Shown: positions 1 through 5,382 of the stretch, in pieces
Numbering within the stretch: the first letter of the stretch is position 1
Layout: each line of letters begins with the position of its first letter
From: an uncultured Propionibacteriaceae bacterium
GTDB lineage: Bacteria > Actinomycetota > Actinomycetes > Propionibacteriales > Propionibacteriaceae
Direction of reading: 5' to 3'
DNA: 5,501 nt
NCBI GenBank assembly: GCA_937859105.1
Contig: CALMAD010000319.1
Span: 1 to 5,501, forward strand
Notes under the pieces: generated by a model
The model's database searches: none
Seen by the model: only the letters and a program-made list of their open reading frames with translations
Told to the model about the DNA's origin: nothing
Made by a program: the position numbers and the translations under genes

Positions 1-213
1 GGACGCCTCCCCCGGCTCGCCGGGGGCCTCGGCCACCACGTCGGCGCGACCAAGCTCGCGCAGGGCGTCCTGCAGCGCCGGGCCGCCCGCGGCCAGGGGC
101 ACGACCGCCACCTGGACGCGGCGTCCGGACGCCGCGAACGCGCGCCCCAGCGCCCGCCCGGCCACCGCGGACGGCAGGCCGCCGATAGCGTCGGCGCAGA
201 TCAGGGCCCTCAT
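1..213 (-). CDS. Glycerate kinase family protein, N-terminal 71 residues (partial, runs off window start)
   Basis: The ATG at 213-211 opens a frame that stays open for 71 codons to the window edge. The N-terminus begins MRALICADAIGGLPSA and has the beta-strand/helix layout of class II glycerate kinases, which phosphorylate glycerate using ATP; in that family the start reads roughly APDxxKxSLSA and a second strand ends in PxADGGEGT. Here the matching stretch is VVPLAAGGPAL (about residues 36-46), so the family's Asp and Gly-Thr positions are changed. The gene starts 10 bases after the pspAA stop. It has only a weak Shine-Dalgarno sequence (GGGTGAG, overlapping the pspAA stop), so translational coupling within the pspA operon is likely. 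As I recall, mycobacterial Rv2205c is a related glycerate-kinase-like protein that also neighbours a DUF3043-type gene. The family call rests on the N-terminal fragment only; catalytic activity is doubtful. Confidence 0.55.
   Translation of the reverse strand, partial: MRALICADAIGGLPSAVAGRALGRAFAASGRRVQVAVVPLAAGGPALQDALRELGRADVVAEAPGEPGEAS
9..26. repeat. Perfect 18-bp GC palindrome inside the kinase-like gene
   Basis: CCCCCGGC and GCCGGGGG face each other across a 2-base spacer (TC). The palindrome lies inside the coding frame and encodes an Ala-Pro-Gly-Glu-Pro-Gly stretch. It could fold in mRNA, but there is no U-tract, and chance in GC-rich coding DNA is the simplest explanation. Confidence 0.5.
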
Positions 214-223
214 CGGGCGCGGC

Positions 224-514
224 TCACCCGGGGATCAGCCCGTCGGCGGCCCCGCTGTCGTCGAGGAACGAACGAAGCTGCGCCAGGTCGCTGTCGGCCC
301 CGGGCAGGATCAGGTCGGAGTCGGCGAGCACCGCGTCGTCGAGCGGCCTGCCGATCTCGCGCACCCGGGCGAGCAGCCCCGCCAGCGCGTCGGCCAGGGC
401 GGCCTCGTCGCCGGCGTCCACCGCGTCCTCCACCCGCTCGTCGAGCTGGTTCAGCTCGGCGAGGTGGCTGTCGTCGACGTCGAGTTGCCCCTCACCGAGG
501 ATGCGCACGATCAT
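224..514 (-). CDS. pspAA: PspA-associated protein PspAA
   Basis: This 96-aa protein matches the actinobacterial PspAA family as I know it. It starts MIVRILGEGQ (residues 1-10), has a middle helix pair with LNQLDERVEDAVDAGDEAAL (21-40), then a VREIGRPLDD segment (51-60), SDLILPGADSDL (66-77), and ends in the family's DGLIPG. It is acidic and has no signal peptide or membrane helix, so it should be cytoplasmic. The family is defined by its place next to pspA and is thought to act with PspA in the membrane-stress response; its biochemical role is not established. The ATG is preceded by GGGAGGG with 7-base spacing, and this site lies at the very end of pspA. Only three bases separate the pspA stop from this start, so the two genes are surely co-transcribed and probably translationally coupled. 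Confidence 0.88.
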   Translation of the reverse strand: MIVRILGEGQLDVDDSHLAELNQLDERVEDAVDAGDEAALADALAGLLARVREIGRPLDDAVLADSDLILPGADSDLAQLRSFLDDSGAADGLIPG

Positions 515-517
515 CGC

Positions 518-1408
518 TCAGCCCTCCCGCGTCGGCTCGGAGGACGCCTCGCCCTGGGCCGGCGGCTGCTGGTAGGTCGGCGGCTGCGCCGGGCCAACCT
601 GCTGCGCCTGCCCGTTCTGCGGCTGCGCGGACGCCACGGCGCCCGGCTGCTGCGTGGCGCGCCCGGCGCTGAGCTCGGGCGTGGGCTCGGCCGCGCCGGC
701 GTCCAACTGGCCGAGCGAGCGCTTCATGGCCTCCAGTTCGTTCTCCACCTGCGAGCTGGACGCCAGCGAGTCGAGCTCGCGGGTGATGTCGTCCTTCGCC
801 AGGCCGCTCGGGTCGTCGAGCGCGCCGGAGGCGAGCAGCTCGTCGACCGCGCCGGCGCGGGCCTGCATCTGCTGCGTCCGGTCCTCGGCGCGCTGGATCG
901 CCAGGCCGACGTCGCCCATCTCCTCGCCGAGCCCGCTGAAGGCCTCGTTGACGCGGGTCTGGGCCTCGGCCGCGCTGTAGGTGGCCTTGATGGTCTCCTT
1001 CTTGGTGCGGAAGGCGTCCACCTTGGCCTGCAGCCGCTGGCTGGCGCGGACGAGCTTCTCCTCCTCGCCGGCGAGTTGCGCATGCTGGGCCTGAAGGTCG
1101 GCGAGCTGCTGCTGCAGCGCCGACTTGCGCGTGAGCGCCTCGCGGGCGAGGTCTTCGCGGCCCTGCTCGAGGGCTCGCTTGGCCGCCACCGACATCTTGT
1201 CGACCTCGGCGTTGAGCTGGTTGGCCTGAAGCTCCACCCGCTTGCGGCTCGTCGCGACGTCCGCCACCCCGCGGCGGACCTTCTGCAGCAGCTCGAGCTG
1301 CCGCTGGTAGGAGTAGTCGAGCGTCTCCCGCGGATCCTCGAGCTTGTCGAGGGCCTTGTCGGCCTTCGAGCCGAAGATGAGTTTCATCCGGTTGAACAGT
1401 CCGGCCAT
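518..1408 (-). CDS. pspA: PspA/IM30 (ESCRT-III-like) membrane-stress protein
   Basis: This 296-aa protein belongs to the PspA/Vipp1/IM30 family, peripheral inner-membrane proteins that assemble into rods or rings and protect damaged membranes. Residues 1-20 (GLFNRMKLIFGSKADKAL) form the expected amphipathic membrane-binding helix. Residues 24-60 carry the EDPRETLDYSYQRQ and RRGVADVATSRKRVELQ blocks typical of actinobacterial members. Long coiled-coil helices run to about residue 232, with the later EAFSGLGEEMGDVG segment at 155-168. Residues 233-296 are an added low-complexity tail rich in Gln, Pro and Ala; the E. coli protein (about 222 aa) lacks it. The ATG at 1408 has GGGAAGGA upstream with 9-base spacing. 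A longer in-frame reading from 1993 runs antisense through the neighbouring gene and is not credible. It heads the pspA-pspAA-kinase-like operon and is divergent from the DUF3043 gene. Confidence 0.93.
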   Translation of the reverse strand: MAGLFNRMKLIFGSKADKALDKLEDPRETLDYSYQRQLELLQKVRRGVADVATSRKRVELQANQLNAEVDKMSVAAKRALEQGREDLAREALTRKSALQQQLADLQAQHAQLAGEEEKLVRASQRLQAKVDAFRTKKETIKATYSAAEAQTRVNEAFSGLGEEMGDVGLAIQRAEDRTQQMQARAGAVDELLASGALDDPSGLAKDDITRELDSLASSSQVENELEAMKRSLGQLDAGAAEPTPELSAGRATQQPGAVASAQPQNGQAQQVGPAQPPTYQQPPAQGEASSEPTREG

Positions 1409-1426
1409 CGAGTGGAGTCCTTCCCG

Positions 1427-1451
1427 TGGGGGCGTGCAGTCTGCGCCCCCA
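1427..1451. promoter_or_regulatory. 25-bp near-palindrome between pspA -10 and RBS: candidate operator or 5' leader hairpin
   Basis: The outer arms TGGGGGC (1427-1433) and GCCCCCA (1445-1451) are perfect inverted repeats. Inside them GCAG (1436-1439) and CTGC (1441-1444) are a second inverted pair around a single T. Only GT at 1434-1435 is unpaired. The element starts immediately next to the candidate pspA -10 and ends one base before the GGGAAGGA ribosome binding site (1418-1425) region. If the transcript starts near 1444, the left arm of any RNA hairpin would be lost, which favours a DNA-binding role. If transcription starts further upstream, the pspA mRNA could fold into a hairpin just before its ribosome binding site. 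Confidence 0.5.
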
Positions 1452-1456
1452 GCGTA
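1451..1456 (-). promoter_or_regulatory. Candidate -10 element for the pspA operon (TACGCT)
   Basis: Read on the minus strand, 1456-1451 is TACGCT, matching the TANNNT pattern of actinobacterial housekeeping promoters. It would place transcript starts about 36 bases before the pspA ATG. No good -35 box is visible at 16-18 bases, and I see no GGAAC-type extracytoplasmic sigma factor box, so the sigma factor is unresolved. Confidence 0.35.
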
Positions 1457-1483
1457 GGCGGTGTGCCGGGCAAAGGCATCCCC

Positions 1484-1489
1484 TAGACT
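1484..1489 (+). promoter_or_regulatory. Candidate -10 element for the DUF3043 gene (TAGACT)
   Basis: TAGACT is a strong actinobacterial -10 match. It would give a start near 1496 and a leader of about 35 bases before the GTG. The -35 region is poor. This element and the candidate pspA -10 are 27 bases apart and point in opposite directions, so the two promoters share their upstream DNA. Confidence 0.45.
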
Positions 1490-1531
1490 GGGCGGGTCCG
1501 TGTCACCGCCGCACAACCGAAGGATCCGCCC

Positions 1532-2095
1532 GTGCCCTTGTTCAAAGCGAAGAAGGCCGACCAGCCCGAGCCTGAGCAGGAGCCGCCGGCCCCCACCGTG
1601 GGGCAGGGGCCCACGAAGAAGGGGCACGCGACCCCGTCGCGGCGCGAGGCCGAGGCGGCCCGCCGCCAGCGGCTGAACCCCGACCTCAGCAAGCGCGAGA
1701 TCAAGGCGCGCGAGCGTCAGGTGCGCGCGGTGGAGAACCGGCGCCGCTACGCCGAGATCGACAACACCCCCGAGCGGCAGCTCATGCGCGACATCGTCGA
1801 CTCGCGGTTCAACCTCGCCGAGATCGCCATGCCGCTGCTGCTGGTGCTCATGGCGAGCACGTTCCTGCCCGGGGCGCTGCGCTACAGCATGTACGTCTTC
1901 TGGGCGATGTGGGCGTTCATGGCCATGATCTTCATCGACACCTGGATGGTGTGGCGGCGGTTCAAGGAGCTCGCCGCCCAGCGCATCCCGCACCGCCCGC
2001 GCAAGGGCCTGGTGATGTACGCGTTCAACCGGCAGCTTTCGTTCCGGCGCTGGCGGACGCCGCCGCCGCGCGTGAACCGGGGGGAGAAGATCTGA
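1532..2095 (+). CDS. DUF3043 domain membrane protein
   Basis: This 187-aa protein belongs to the actinobacterial DUF3043 family, whose function is unknown. Residues 9-30 are Pro/Glu-rich and likely disordered. Residues 30-48 carry the basic KGHATPSRREAEAARR motif (usually KGRPTPKRxEAE in the family). Residues 86-101 hold the hallmark RDIVDSRFNLAEIAMP. Two membrane helices follow, at about 96-113 and 118-141, then a basic tail (RRFKELAAQR; FNRQLSFRRWRTPPPRVNRG) that should lie in the cytoplasm together with the N-terminus. The GTG start is chosen because GAAGGA lies 7 bases upstream (1519-1524). Its stop overlaps the next gene's ATG. It is divergent from pspA, a pairing with a membrane-stress gene that is suggestive but not proof of shared function. 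Confidence 0.88.
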   Translation: MPLFKAKKADQPEPEQEPPAPTVGQGPTKKGHATPSRREAEAARRQRLNPDLSKREIKARERQVRAVENRRRYAEIDNTPERQLMRDIVDSRFNLAEIAMPLLLVLMASTFLPGALRYSMYVFWAMWAFMAMIFIDTWMVWRRFKELAAQRIPHRPRKGLVMYAFNRQLSFRRWRTPPPRVNRGEKI

Positions 2096-2304
2096 TGTTC
2101 CGCTGGGTCGCCGAACTCGACACGGACGCCGCGCAGCGGCTGGGCGGCGAGCGTTCGTACCGCTCCCCCGACTTCCCCACCCAGGCCGAAGCCGAGGCCT
2201 GGCTCACCGAGTCGTATGAGGACCTCGTCGACGACGGCCTCGACGAGGTGACCCTCGTGGAGGGCGACCGCGTCGTCTACGGCCCGATGAGCCTGCACGC
2301 CTGA
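2095..2304 (+). CDS. Small acidic conserved hypothetical protein (69 aa)
   Basis: The ATG overlaps the DUF3043 stop (TGATG, one shared base), with GGGGGAG about 10 bases upstream inside the DUF3043 gene, so the pair is very likely translationally coupled. The product starts MFRWVAELDTDA, has a central FPTQAEAEAWL segment (residues 27-37) followed by a helix, and ends in DRVVYGPMSLHA. I recognise the FPTQxxAEAWL and YGPMSLHP pattern from small uncharacterised actinobacterial proteins but know no function for them. There are 16 Asp/Glu against 5 Arg/Lys, with no cysteine, signal peptide or membrane helix, so it should be a soluble cytoplasmic protein. A longer reading from 1909 overlaps the DUF3043 gene out of frame and is not supported. 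Confidence 0.8.
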   Translation: MFRWVAELDTDAAQRLGGERSYRSPDFPTQAEAEAWLTESYEDLVDDGLDEVTLVEGDRVVYGPMSLHA

Positions 2305-2305
2305 C

Positions 2306-2325
2306 CGGGCCGTTCGTTCGGCCTG
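2306..2325. terminator. Hairpin between convergent genes, possible terminator
   Basis: CGGGCCG (2306-2312) pairs with CGGCCTG (2319-2325) around a 6-base TTCGTT loop, with one G-U pair on the plus-strand transcript. The same left arm also pairs perfectly with CGGCCCG at 2337-2343. The hairpin starts two bases after the stop of the 69-aa gene and lies in the 53-base gap before the convergent membrane-protein gene. There is no T-tract, which is common for actinobacterial terminators but leaves the call tentative. Confidence 0.4.
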
Positions 2326-2357
2326 CGGACGGACGCCGGCCCGACGCGGACGCCGCC

Positions 2358-2654
2358 CTACGCCTCGCGCCTCCCGCGGGTCTTGCGCGCCTCCGCGTAG
2401 GCTAGCCAGCCGCCGAACCCGGCGACCGCCGCCCCGACGGCGCCGACGACGGGCCGCGACTGCTGGGCGGCCTCCACCCGGTCCTCGTACGTCTGGGCGC
2501 GGCCGGTGTTGTCGGCCTTCACGCACACCTCGCCCGGGTGCATCTCGACCCCGCGGCACATGACCGTGGGGTGGGCGGCCAACGTCAGCGACCACACCAG
2601 CGCGACCAGCCCGACGGCGGCCAGCGCCACGTGCGCCCAGAACTTCTTCGTCAC
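2358..2654 (-). CDS. Small two-helix membrane protein with a Cys pair (98 aa), function unknown
   Basis: The predicted protein has membrane helices at about residues 6-27 and 69-87. Between them is a roughly 40-residue loop with VMCRGVEMHPGEVC (Cys33 and Cys44) and the segment TYEDRVEAAQQSRP. The short N-terminal MTKK and the Arg/Lys-rich C-terminus (ARKTRGRRE) suggest both ends are cytoplasmic and the loop is outside, where the two cysteines could form a disulfide. The CxGxxMxPGxxC pattern resembles that of other small actinobacterial membrane proteins I know only as hypothetical. The GTG at 2654 is preferred because GGAGGGG lies 5 bases upstream; an in-frame GTG at 2675 has its nearest Shine-Dalgarno-like bases too close. 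It begins 25 bases after the gcvT stop, so it is probably in the gcvT transcript. Confidence 0.75.
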   Translation of the reverse strand: MTKKFWAHVALAAVGLVALVWSLTLAAHPTVMCRGVEMHPGEVCVKADNTGRAQTYEDRVEAAQQSRPVVGAVGAAVAGFGGWLAYAEARKTRGRREA

Positions 2655-2679
2655 CGCGTCCCCTCCGTCTGCCACGCCC

Positions 2680-3777
2680 TCACGGCTCGCGGACCTGAGG
2701 CTGCACGAGCGGCGGCTTCTTCACGTCGAACGTCTCGTGACGCCCCCGGATGTCCACGACGACCTCCTGGCCCGGGGTGATCGAGGCGTCCAGCAGCGCG
2801 AGCGCGATGCCGACGCCGAGCGTCGGGCTGAACGTGCCGGACGTGACCCGCCCGACCTCCGCGCCCGCCGCGTCCAGCACCGTCATGTCCGGACGCGGGA
2901 TGCCACGCCCCTGCGCCTGCAGGGCGCGGATCTTGCGCGTCACGCCGGTGGCGCGCGCCTCCTTGACGGCTTCGGAGCCCCAGAACTCCGGCTTGTCCCA
3001 GCCGACGGCCCACCCGCACATGGCCTCCAGCGGGTTGATGCCGATCGACAACTCGTGCCCGTGCAGCGGGTAGCCCATCTCGGTGCGCAGCGTGTCGCGC
3101 GCGCCGAGGCCGCACGGCAGGATGCCGTAGGGCTCGCCGGCGGCCACGATGGCGTCCCACACCGGGCCCGCCTCGTCGGCCCCGACGAACAGCTCGTACC
3201 CCTTTTCGCCCGTGTAGCCGGTGCGGCAGACGGTGACGTCGGCGTCGCCGATGCGGCCGCCGCGGAAGTGCATGTACGCGTGCTCGTACGGCGCGCCGAG
3301 GGCGTGCAGGATCTCGTCGCTGTGGGTGCCCTGCAGGGCGATCTTGGCGTAGAGCGGGTGCTCGTTGGACACCTCGAGCGCGCCGGGCGCCTGGCGCTGC
3401 AGGAGCGCGTAGATGTCGTTGTTGTTGGCCGCATTCGGCACCAGGAACACGTGGTCGTCGGCGATGAGGTAGGCGATGATGTCGTCCACCACGCCGCCTT
3501 GGCGGGTGAGCGCCAGGGTGTATTGAGCCTGCCCCGGGCCGATCTTCTCCAGGTCGTTGGTGAGGCACTCGTTCACGAAGTCGCGCGCGTTCGGCCCCGT
3601 CACCCGGATGCCGCCCAGGTGGCTGACGTCGAACACCCCCACCGAGGACCGCACCGCCTTGTGCTCGGCCACGATGGACGTGTATTGCAGCGGCATCGTC
3701 CAGCCGCCGAACTCCGCGAATTTCGCCCCCAACGCCACATGCCGGTCGTGGAGCGGAGACCTTCTCAGCTCAGCCAT
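2680..3777 (-). CDS. gcvT: Aminomethyltransferase, glycine cleavage system T-protein
   Basis: This 365-aa protein is full length for GcvT (about 364 aa in E. coli). T-protein moves the aminomethyl group from lipoyl-GcvH to tetrahydrofolate, giving 5,10-methylene-THF and ammonia. Visible blocks are GGWTMPLQY (24-32), VGVFDVSHLGGI (46-57), the folate-site region GQAQYTLALTRQGGVVDDI (82-100, with Asp98/Asp99), RTGYTGEKGYELF (185-197), GLGARDTLRTEMGYPLHGHEL (in 223-243) and, in the C-terminal barrel, GRVTSGTFSPTLGVGIALALL (309-329). The ATG at 3777 fits the family start MAELRRSPLHDRH. The in-frame reading from 3813 would add 12 residues unlike the family. There is almost no Shine-Dalgarno sequence, but a -10-like element sits 7 bases upstream, suggesting leaderless translation. 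gcvH and gcvP are not in the window. It is divergent from pepA and followed by a small membrane-protein gene. Confidence 0.96.
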   Translation of the reverse strand: MAELRRSPLHDRHVALGAKFAEFGGWTMPLQYTSIVAEHKAVRSSVGVFDVSHLGGIRVTGPNARDFVNECLTNDLEKIGPGQAQYTLALTRQGGVVDDIIAYLIADDHVFLVPNAANNNDIYALLQRQAPGALEVSNEHPLYAKIALQGTHSDEILHALGAPYEHAYMHFRGGRIGDADVTVCRTGYTGEKGYELFVGADEAGPVWDAIVAAGEPYGILPCGLGARDTLRTEMGYPLHGHELSIGINPLEAMCGWAVGWDKPEFWGSEAVKEARATGVTRKIRALQAQGRGIPRPDMTVLDAAGAEVGRVTSGTFSPTLGVGIALALLDASITPGQEVVVDIRGRHETFDVKKPPLVQPQVREP

Positions 3778-3784
3778 GCGGCCG

Positions 3785-3790
3785 AACCTA
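3785..3790 (-). promoter_or_regulatory. Candidate -10 element for leaderless gcvT (TAGGTT)
   Basis: Read on the minus strand, TAGGTT lies at 3790-3785, and exactly seven bases separate it from the gcvT ATG. That spacing would put the transcription start on the A of the ATG, giving a leaderless mRNA, a common arrangement in actinobacteria. The lack of a good ribosome binding site agrees with this. No clear -35 box is visible. Confidence 0.45.
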
Positions 3791-3833
3791 TCGCAGACCG
3801 GCGACACCGGCACGGCCCCGGGACTCCTCGCTG

Positions 3834-3839
3834 TAGTCT
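3834..3839 (+). promoter_or_regulatory. Candidate -10 element for pepA (TAGTCT)
   Basis: TAGTCT matches the TANNNT pattern and would give a transcript start near 3846, about 30 bases before the pepA GTG, leaving room for the AGAAGGAG ribosome binding site at 3861-3868. The -35 region is not recognisable. It is 43 bases from the oppositely oriented gcvT candidate. Confidence 0.42.
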
Positions 3840-3875
3840 TGGCGCGCGAAACGACGGTCGAGAAGGAGTCACACC

Positions 3876-5375
3876 GTGTCCTATGTCGCGTCCACCCTGC
3901 CCCCGCTGTCGGTGGCGAACTCGATTCCGAGCGACGCCGACGTCGTCGTGGTCGGGCTCGCGAGCACGTCGTCCGGCCCCGTCGTCATCGGCGCCGACGA
4001 CGCCACCGAGAAGGCTCAACGCTCCCGCTACAGCCGGGGGCTGCCCGACCTGGCCGCCTCGCTGGGCGCCAAGCCCGAGCTGGGGTCGACGGTGGTGCTC
4101 CCGGGCAACCCGGCGCGGCTCGTCGTCACCGGCCTCGACGATGTCGACGTGACGCCCGAACAGGTGCGCAAGGCGGCGGCGAACGGGGTGCGGGCGGCGT
4201 CCGGGCTGAGCGGCGAGCGCCCGCTGCACGTCGCCGTGAGCCTCGACACGGTCGAGCCCGAGGTCGTCAAGGGCGCCGCCGAGGGCGCGCTGCTCGCGAG
4301 CTACCGGTATGAGAAGACGTCCGCGACGCCCGCAAAGGCGTCCATCGGCCGCATCACGCTCGTGGCTCGCGGGGGCGCCGCGAACCAGGCCGTGAACGTC
4401 GCCGCGACCGTGTCCGCCGCCGTGGTGCAGGCGCGCGACTGGGTGAACCTCCCGGCGAACGTGCTCTACCCCGAGACCTTCGCGGACGCCGCGCGGCAGG
4501 CCGCGCGCGACGTCCGGGTGGAGGTCGAGGTGCTCGACGAGAAGGCCCTGGCCAAGGAGGGGTTCGGCGGCATCCTGGCCGTCGGCGGCGGCTCGGCCCG
4601 CCCGCCCCGGCTCGTCAAGGTCACCTGGACGCCGCGGGGCGCCAAGACCCACCTCGCGCTCGTCGGCAAGGGCATCACGTTCGACTCGGGCGGCCTCGAC
4701 CTCAAGACCCCCGACGGCATGTACACGATGAAGTCCGACATGGCGGGCGCCGCCGCGGTGCTCGCCGCGACCCGCGCGATCGCCGAGCTGCGGCTCAAGG
4801 TCCGCGTGACCGCCTACGCGTGCATGGCGGAGAACATGCCGTCCGGCAAGGCGTTCCGGCCGTCGGACGTGCTCACGATGTACGGCGGCAAGACGGTCGA
4901 GAACGCCAACACGGACGCCGAGGGTCGCCTCGTCCTGGCCGACGGGCTCACCCGGGCCGGCGAGGACGATCCGTCACTGATCGTCGACGTCGCCACCCTC
5001 ACGGGCGCCTGCATCGTGGCGCTCGGCGAGCGCACGGGCGGCCTGATGGCCAGCGACGACGAGACGGCCGATCACGTGCTGGACGCCGCGGAGGCGGCCG
5101 GCGAGGCGTTCTGGCAGTTGCCCCTGCCCCCCGAGATCAAGGACAACCTCACCTCCGACGTCGCCGACCTCCGCTCGTCGGGCACGACCCGCTACGGGGG
5201 CGCGCTCACCGCGGCGGCGTTCCTGCGCGAGTTCGTGCGCGAGGGCGTCCCGTGGGCGCACCTCGACATCGCCGGGCCCTCGTGGAGCGACAAGGTGCAC
5301 GACTACGTGCCGAAGGGCGGCACGGGCGCGGCCGTCCGCACCCTGATCGCCCTCGCGCAGTCCCTCCAGAGCTGA
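3876..5375 (+). CDS. pepA: Leucyl aminopeptidase, peptidase family M17
   Basis: This 499-aa protein has the M17 architecture: an N-terminal alpha/beta domain (about 1-170) and a C-terminal catalytic domain with two metal ions. It removes N-terminal amino acids from peptides in the cytoplasm. The signature NTDAEGRL is at 345-352. By alignment with E. coli PepA, with a constant five-residue offset, the metal ligands are Lys265, Asp270, Asp288, Asp347 and Glu349, and the catalytic residues are Lys277 and Arg351; all are present, within VGKGITFDSGGLDLK (263-277) and MKSDMAG (285-291). Thus it should be active. The C-terminal WAHLDIAGPSW (460-470) and the GGTGAAVRTL stretch (481-490) are also typical. 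The GTG start is fixed by AGAAGGAG with 7-base spacing. It is divergent from gcvT, and a flavoprotein gene follows its stop after 7 bases. Confidence 0.97.
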   Translation: MSYVASTLPPLSVANSIPSDADVVVVGLASTSSGPVVIGADDATEKAQRSRYSRGLPDLAASLGAKPELGSTVVLPGNPARLVVTGLDDVDVTPEQVRKAAANGVRAASGLSGERPLHVAVSLDTVEPEVVKGAAEGALLASYRYEKTSATPAKASIGRITLVARGGAANQAVNVAATVSAAVVQARDWVNLPANVLYPETFADAARQAARDVRVEVEVLDEKALAKEGFGGILAVGGGSARPPRLVKVTWTPRGAKTHLALVGKGITFDSGGLDLKTPDGMYTMKSDMAGAAAVLAATRAIAELRLKVRVTAYACMAENMPSGKAFRPSDVLTMYGGKTVENANTDAEGRLVLADGLTRAGEDDPSLIVDVATLTGACIVALGERTGGLMASDDETADHVLDAAEAAGEAFWQLPLPPEIKDNLTSDVADLRSSGTTRYGGALTAAAFLREFVREGVPWAHLDIAGPSWSDKVHDYVPKGGTGAAVRTLIALAQSLQS

Positions 5376-5382
5376 GCCCGAC

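Noticed and set aside
464..1486. Long plus-strand open frame (340 codons) opposite pspA
   Set aside because: The product is Leu/Arg/Gly-rich with no family features. It is a GC-driven antisense shadow of a well-recognised gene.
1409..1531. Extracytoplasmic sigma factor (GGAAC-type) or ClgR-like site upstream of pspA, expected from mycobacterial psp regulation
   Set aside because: I could not find either pattern by eye in this region.
518..1993. Extended pspA reading starting at 1993
   Set aside because: The extra 195 residues are antisense to the DUF3043 gene and unlike PspA. The ATG at 1408 has a good ribosome binding site and begins the family's amphipathic helix.
2331..2355. Direct repeat GGACGCCG at 2331-2338 and 2348-2355
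   Set aside because: Eight GC-rich bases repeated twice in a 71-75% GC-type background is expected by chance, and it is not part of an array.
1882..2595. Minus-strand open frame of 237 codons
   Set aside because: It is antisense to the DUF3043 and 69-aa genes and overlaps the 98-aa gene in another frame. The product is an Arg/Gly-rich shadow.
2652..2675. Longer start (GTG at 2675) for the small two-helix membrane protein
   Set aside because: It would add seven residues without a usable Shine-Dalgarno sequence, and it would place the strong GGAGGGG site inside the gene.
2506..4152. Long plus-strand open frame (548 codons) opposite the 98-aa gene and gcvT and running into pepA
   Set aside because: It is antisense to gcvT and out of frame with pepA; the composition is low-complexity Arg/Ala/Gly/His/Asp with no motifs.
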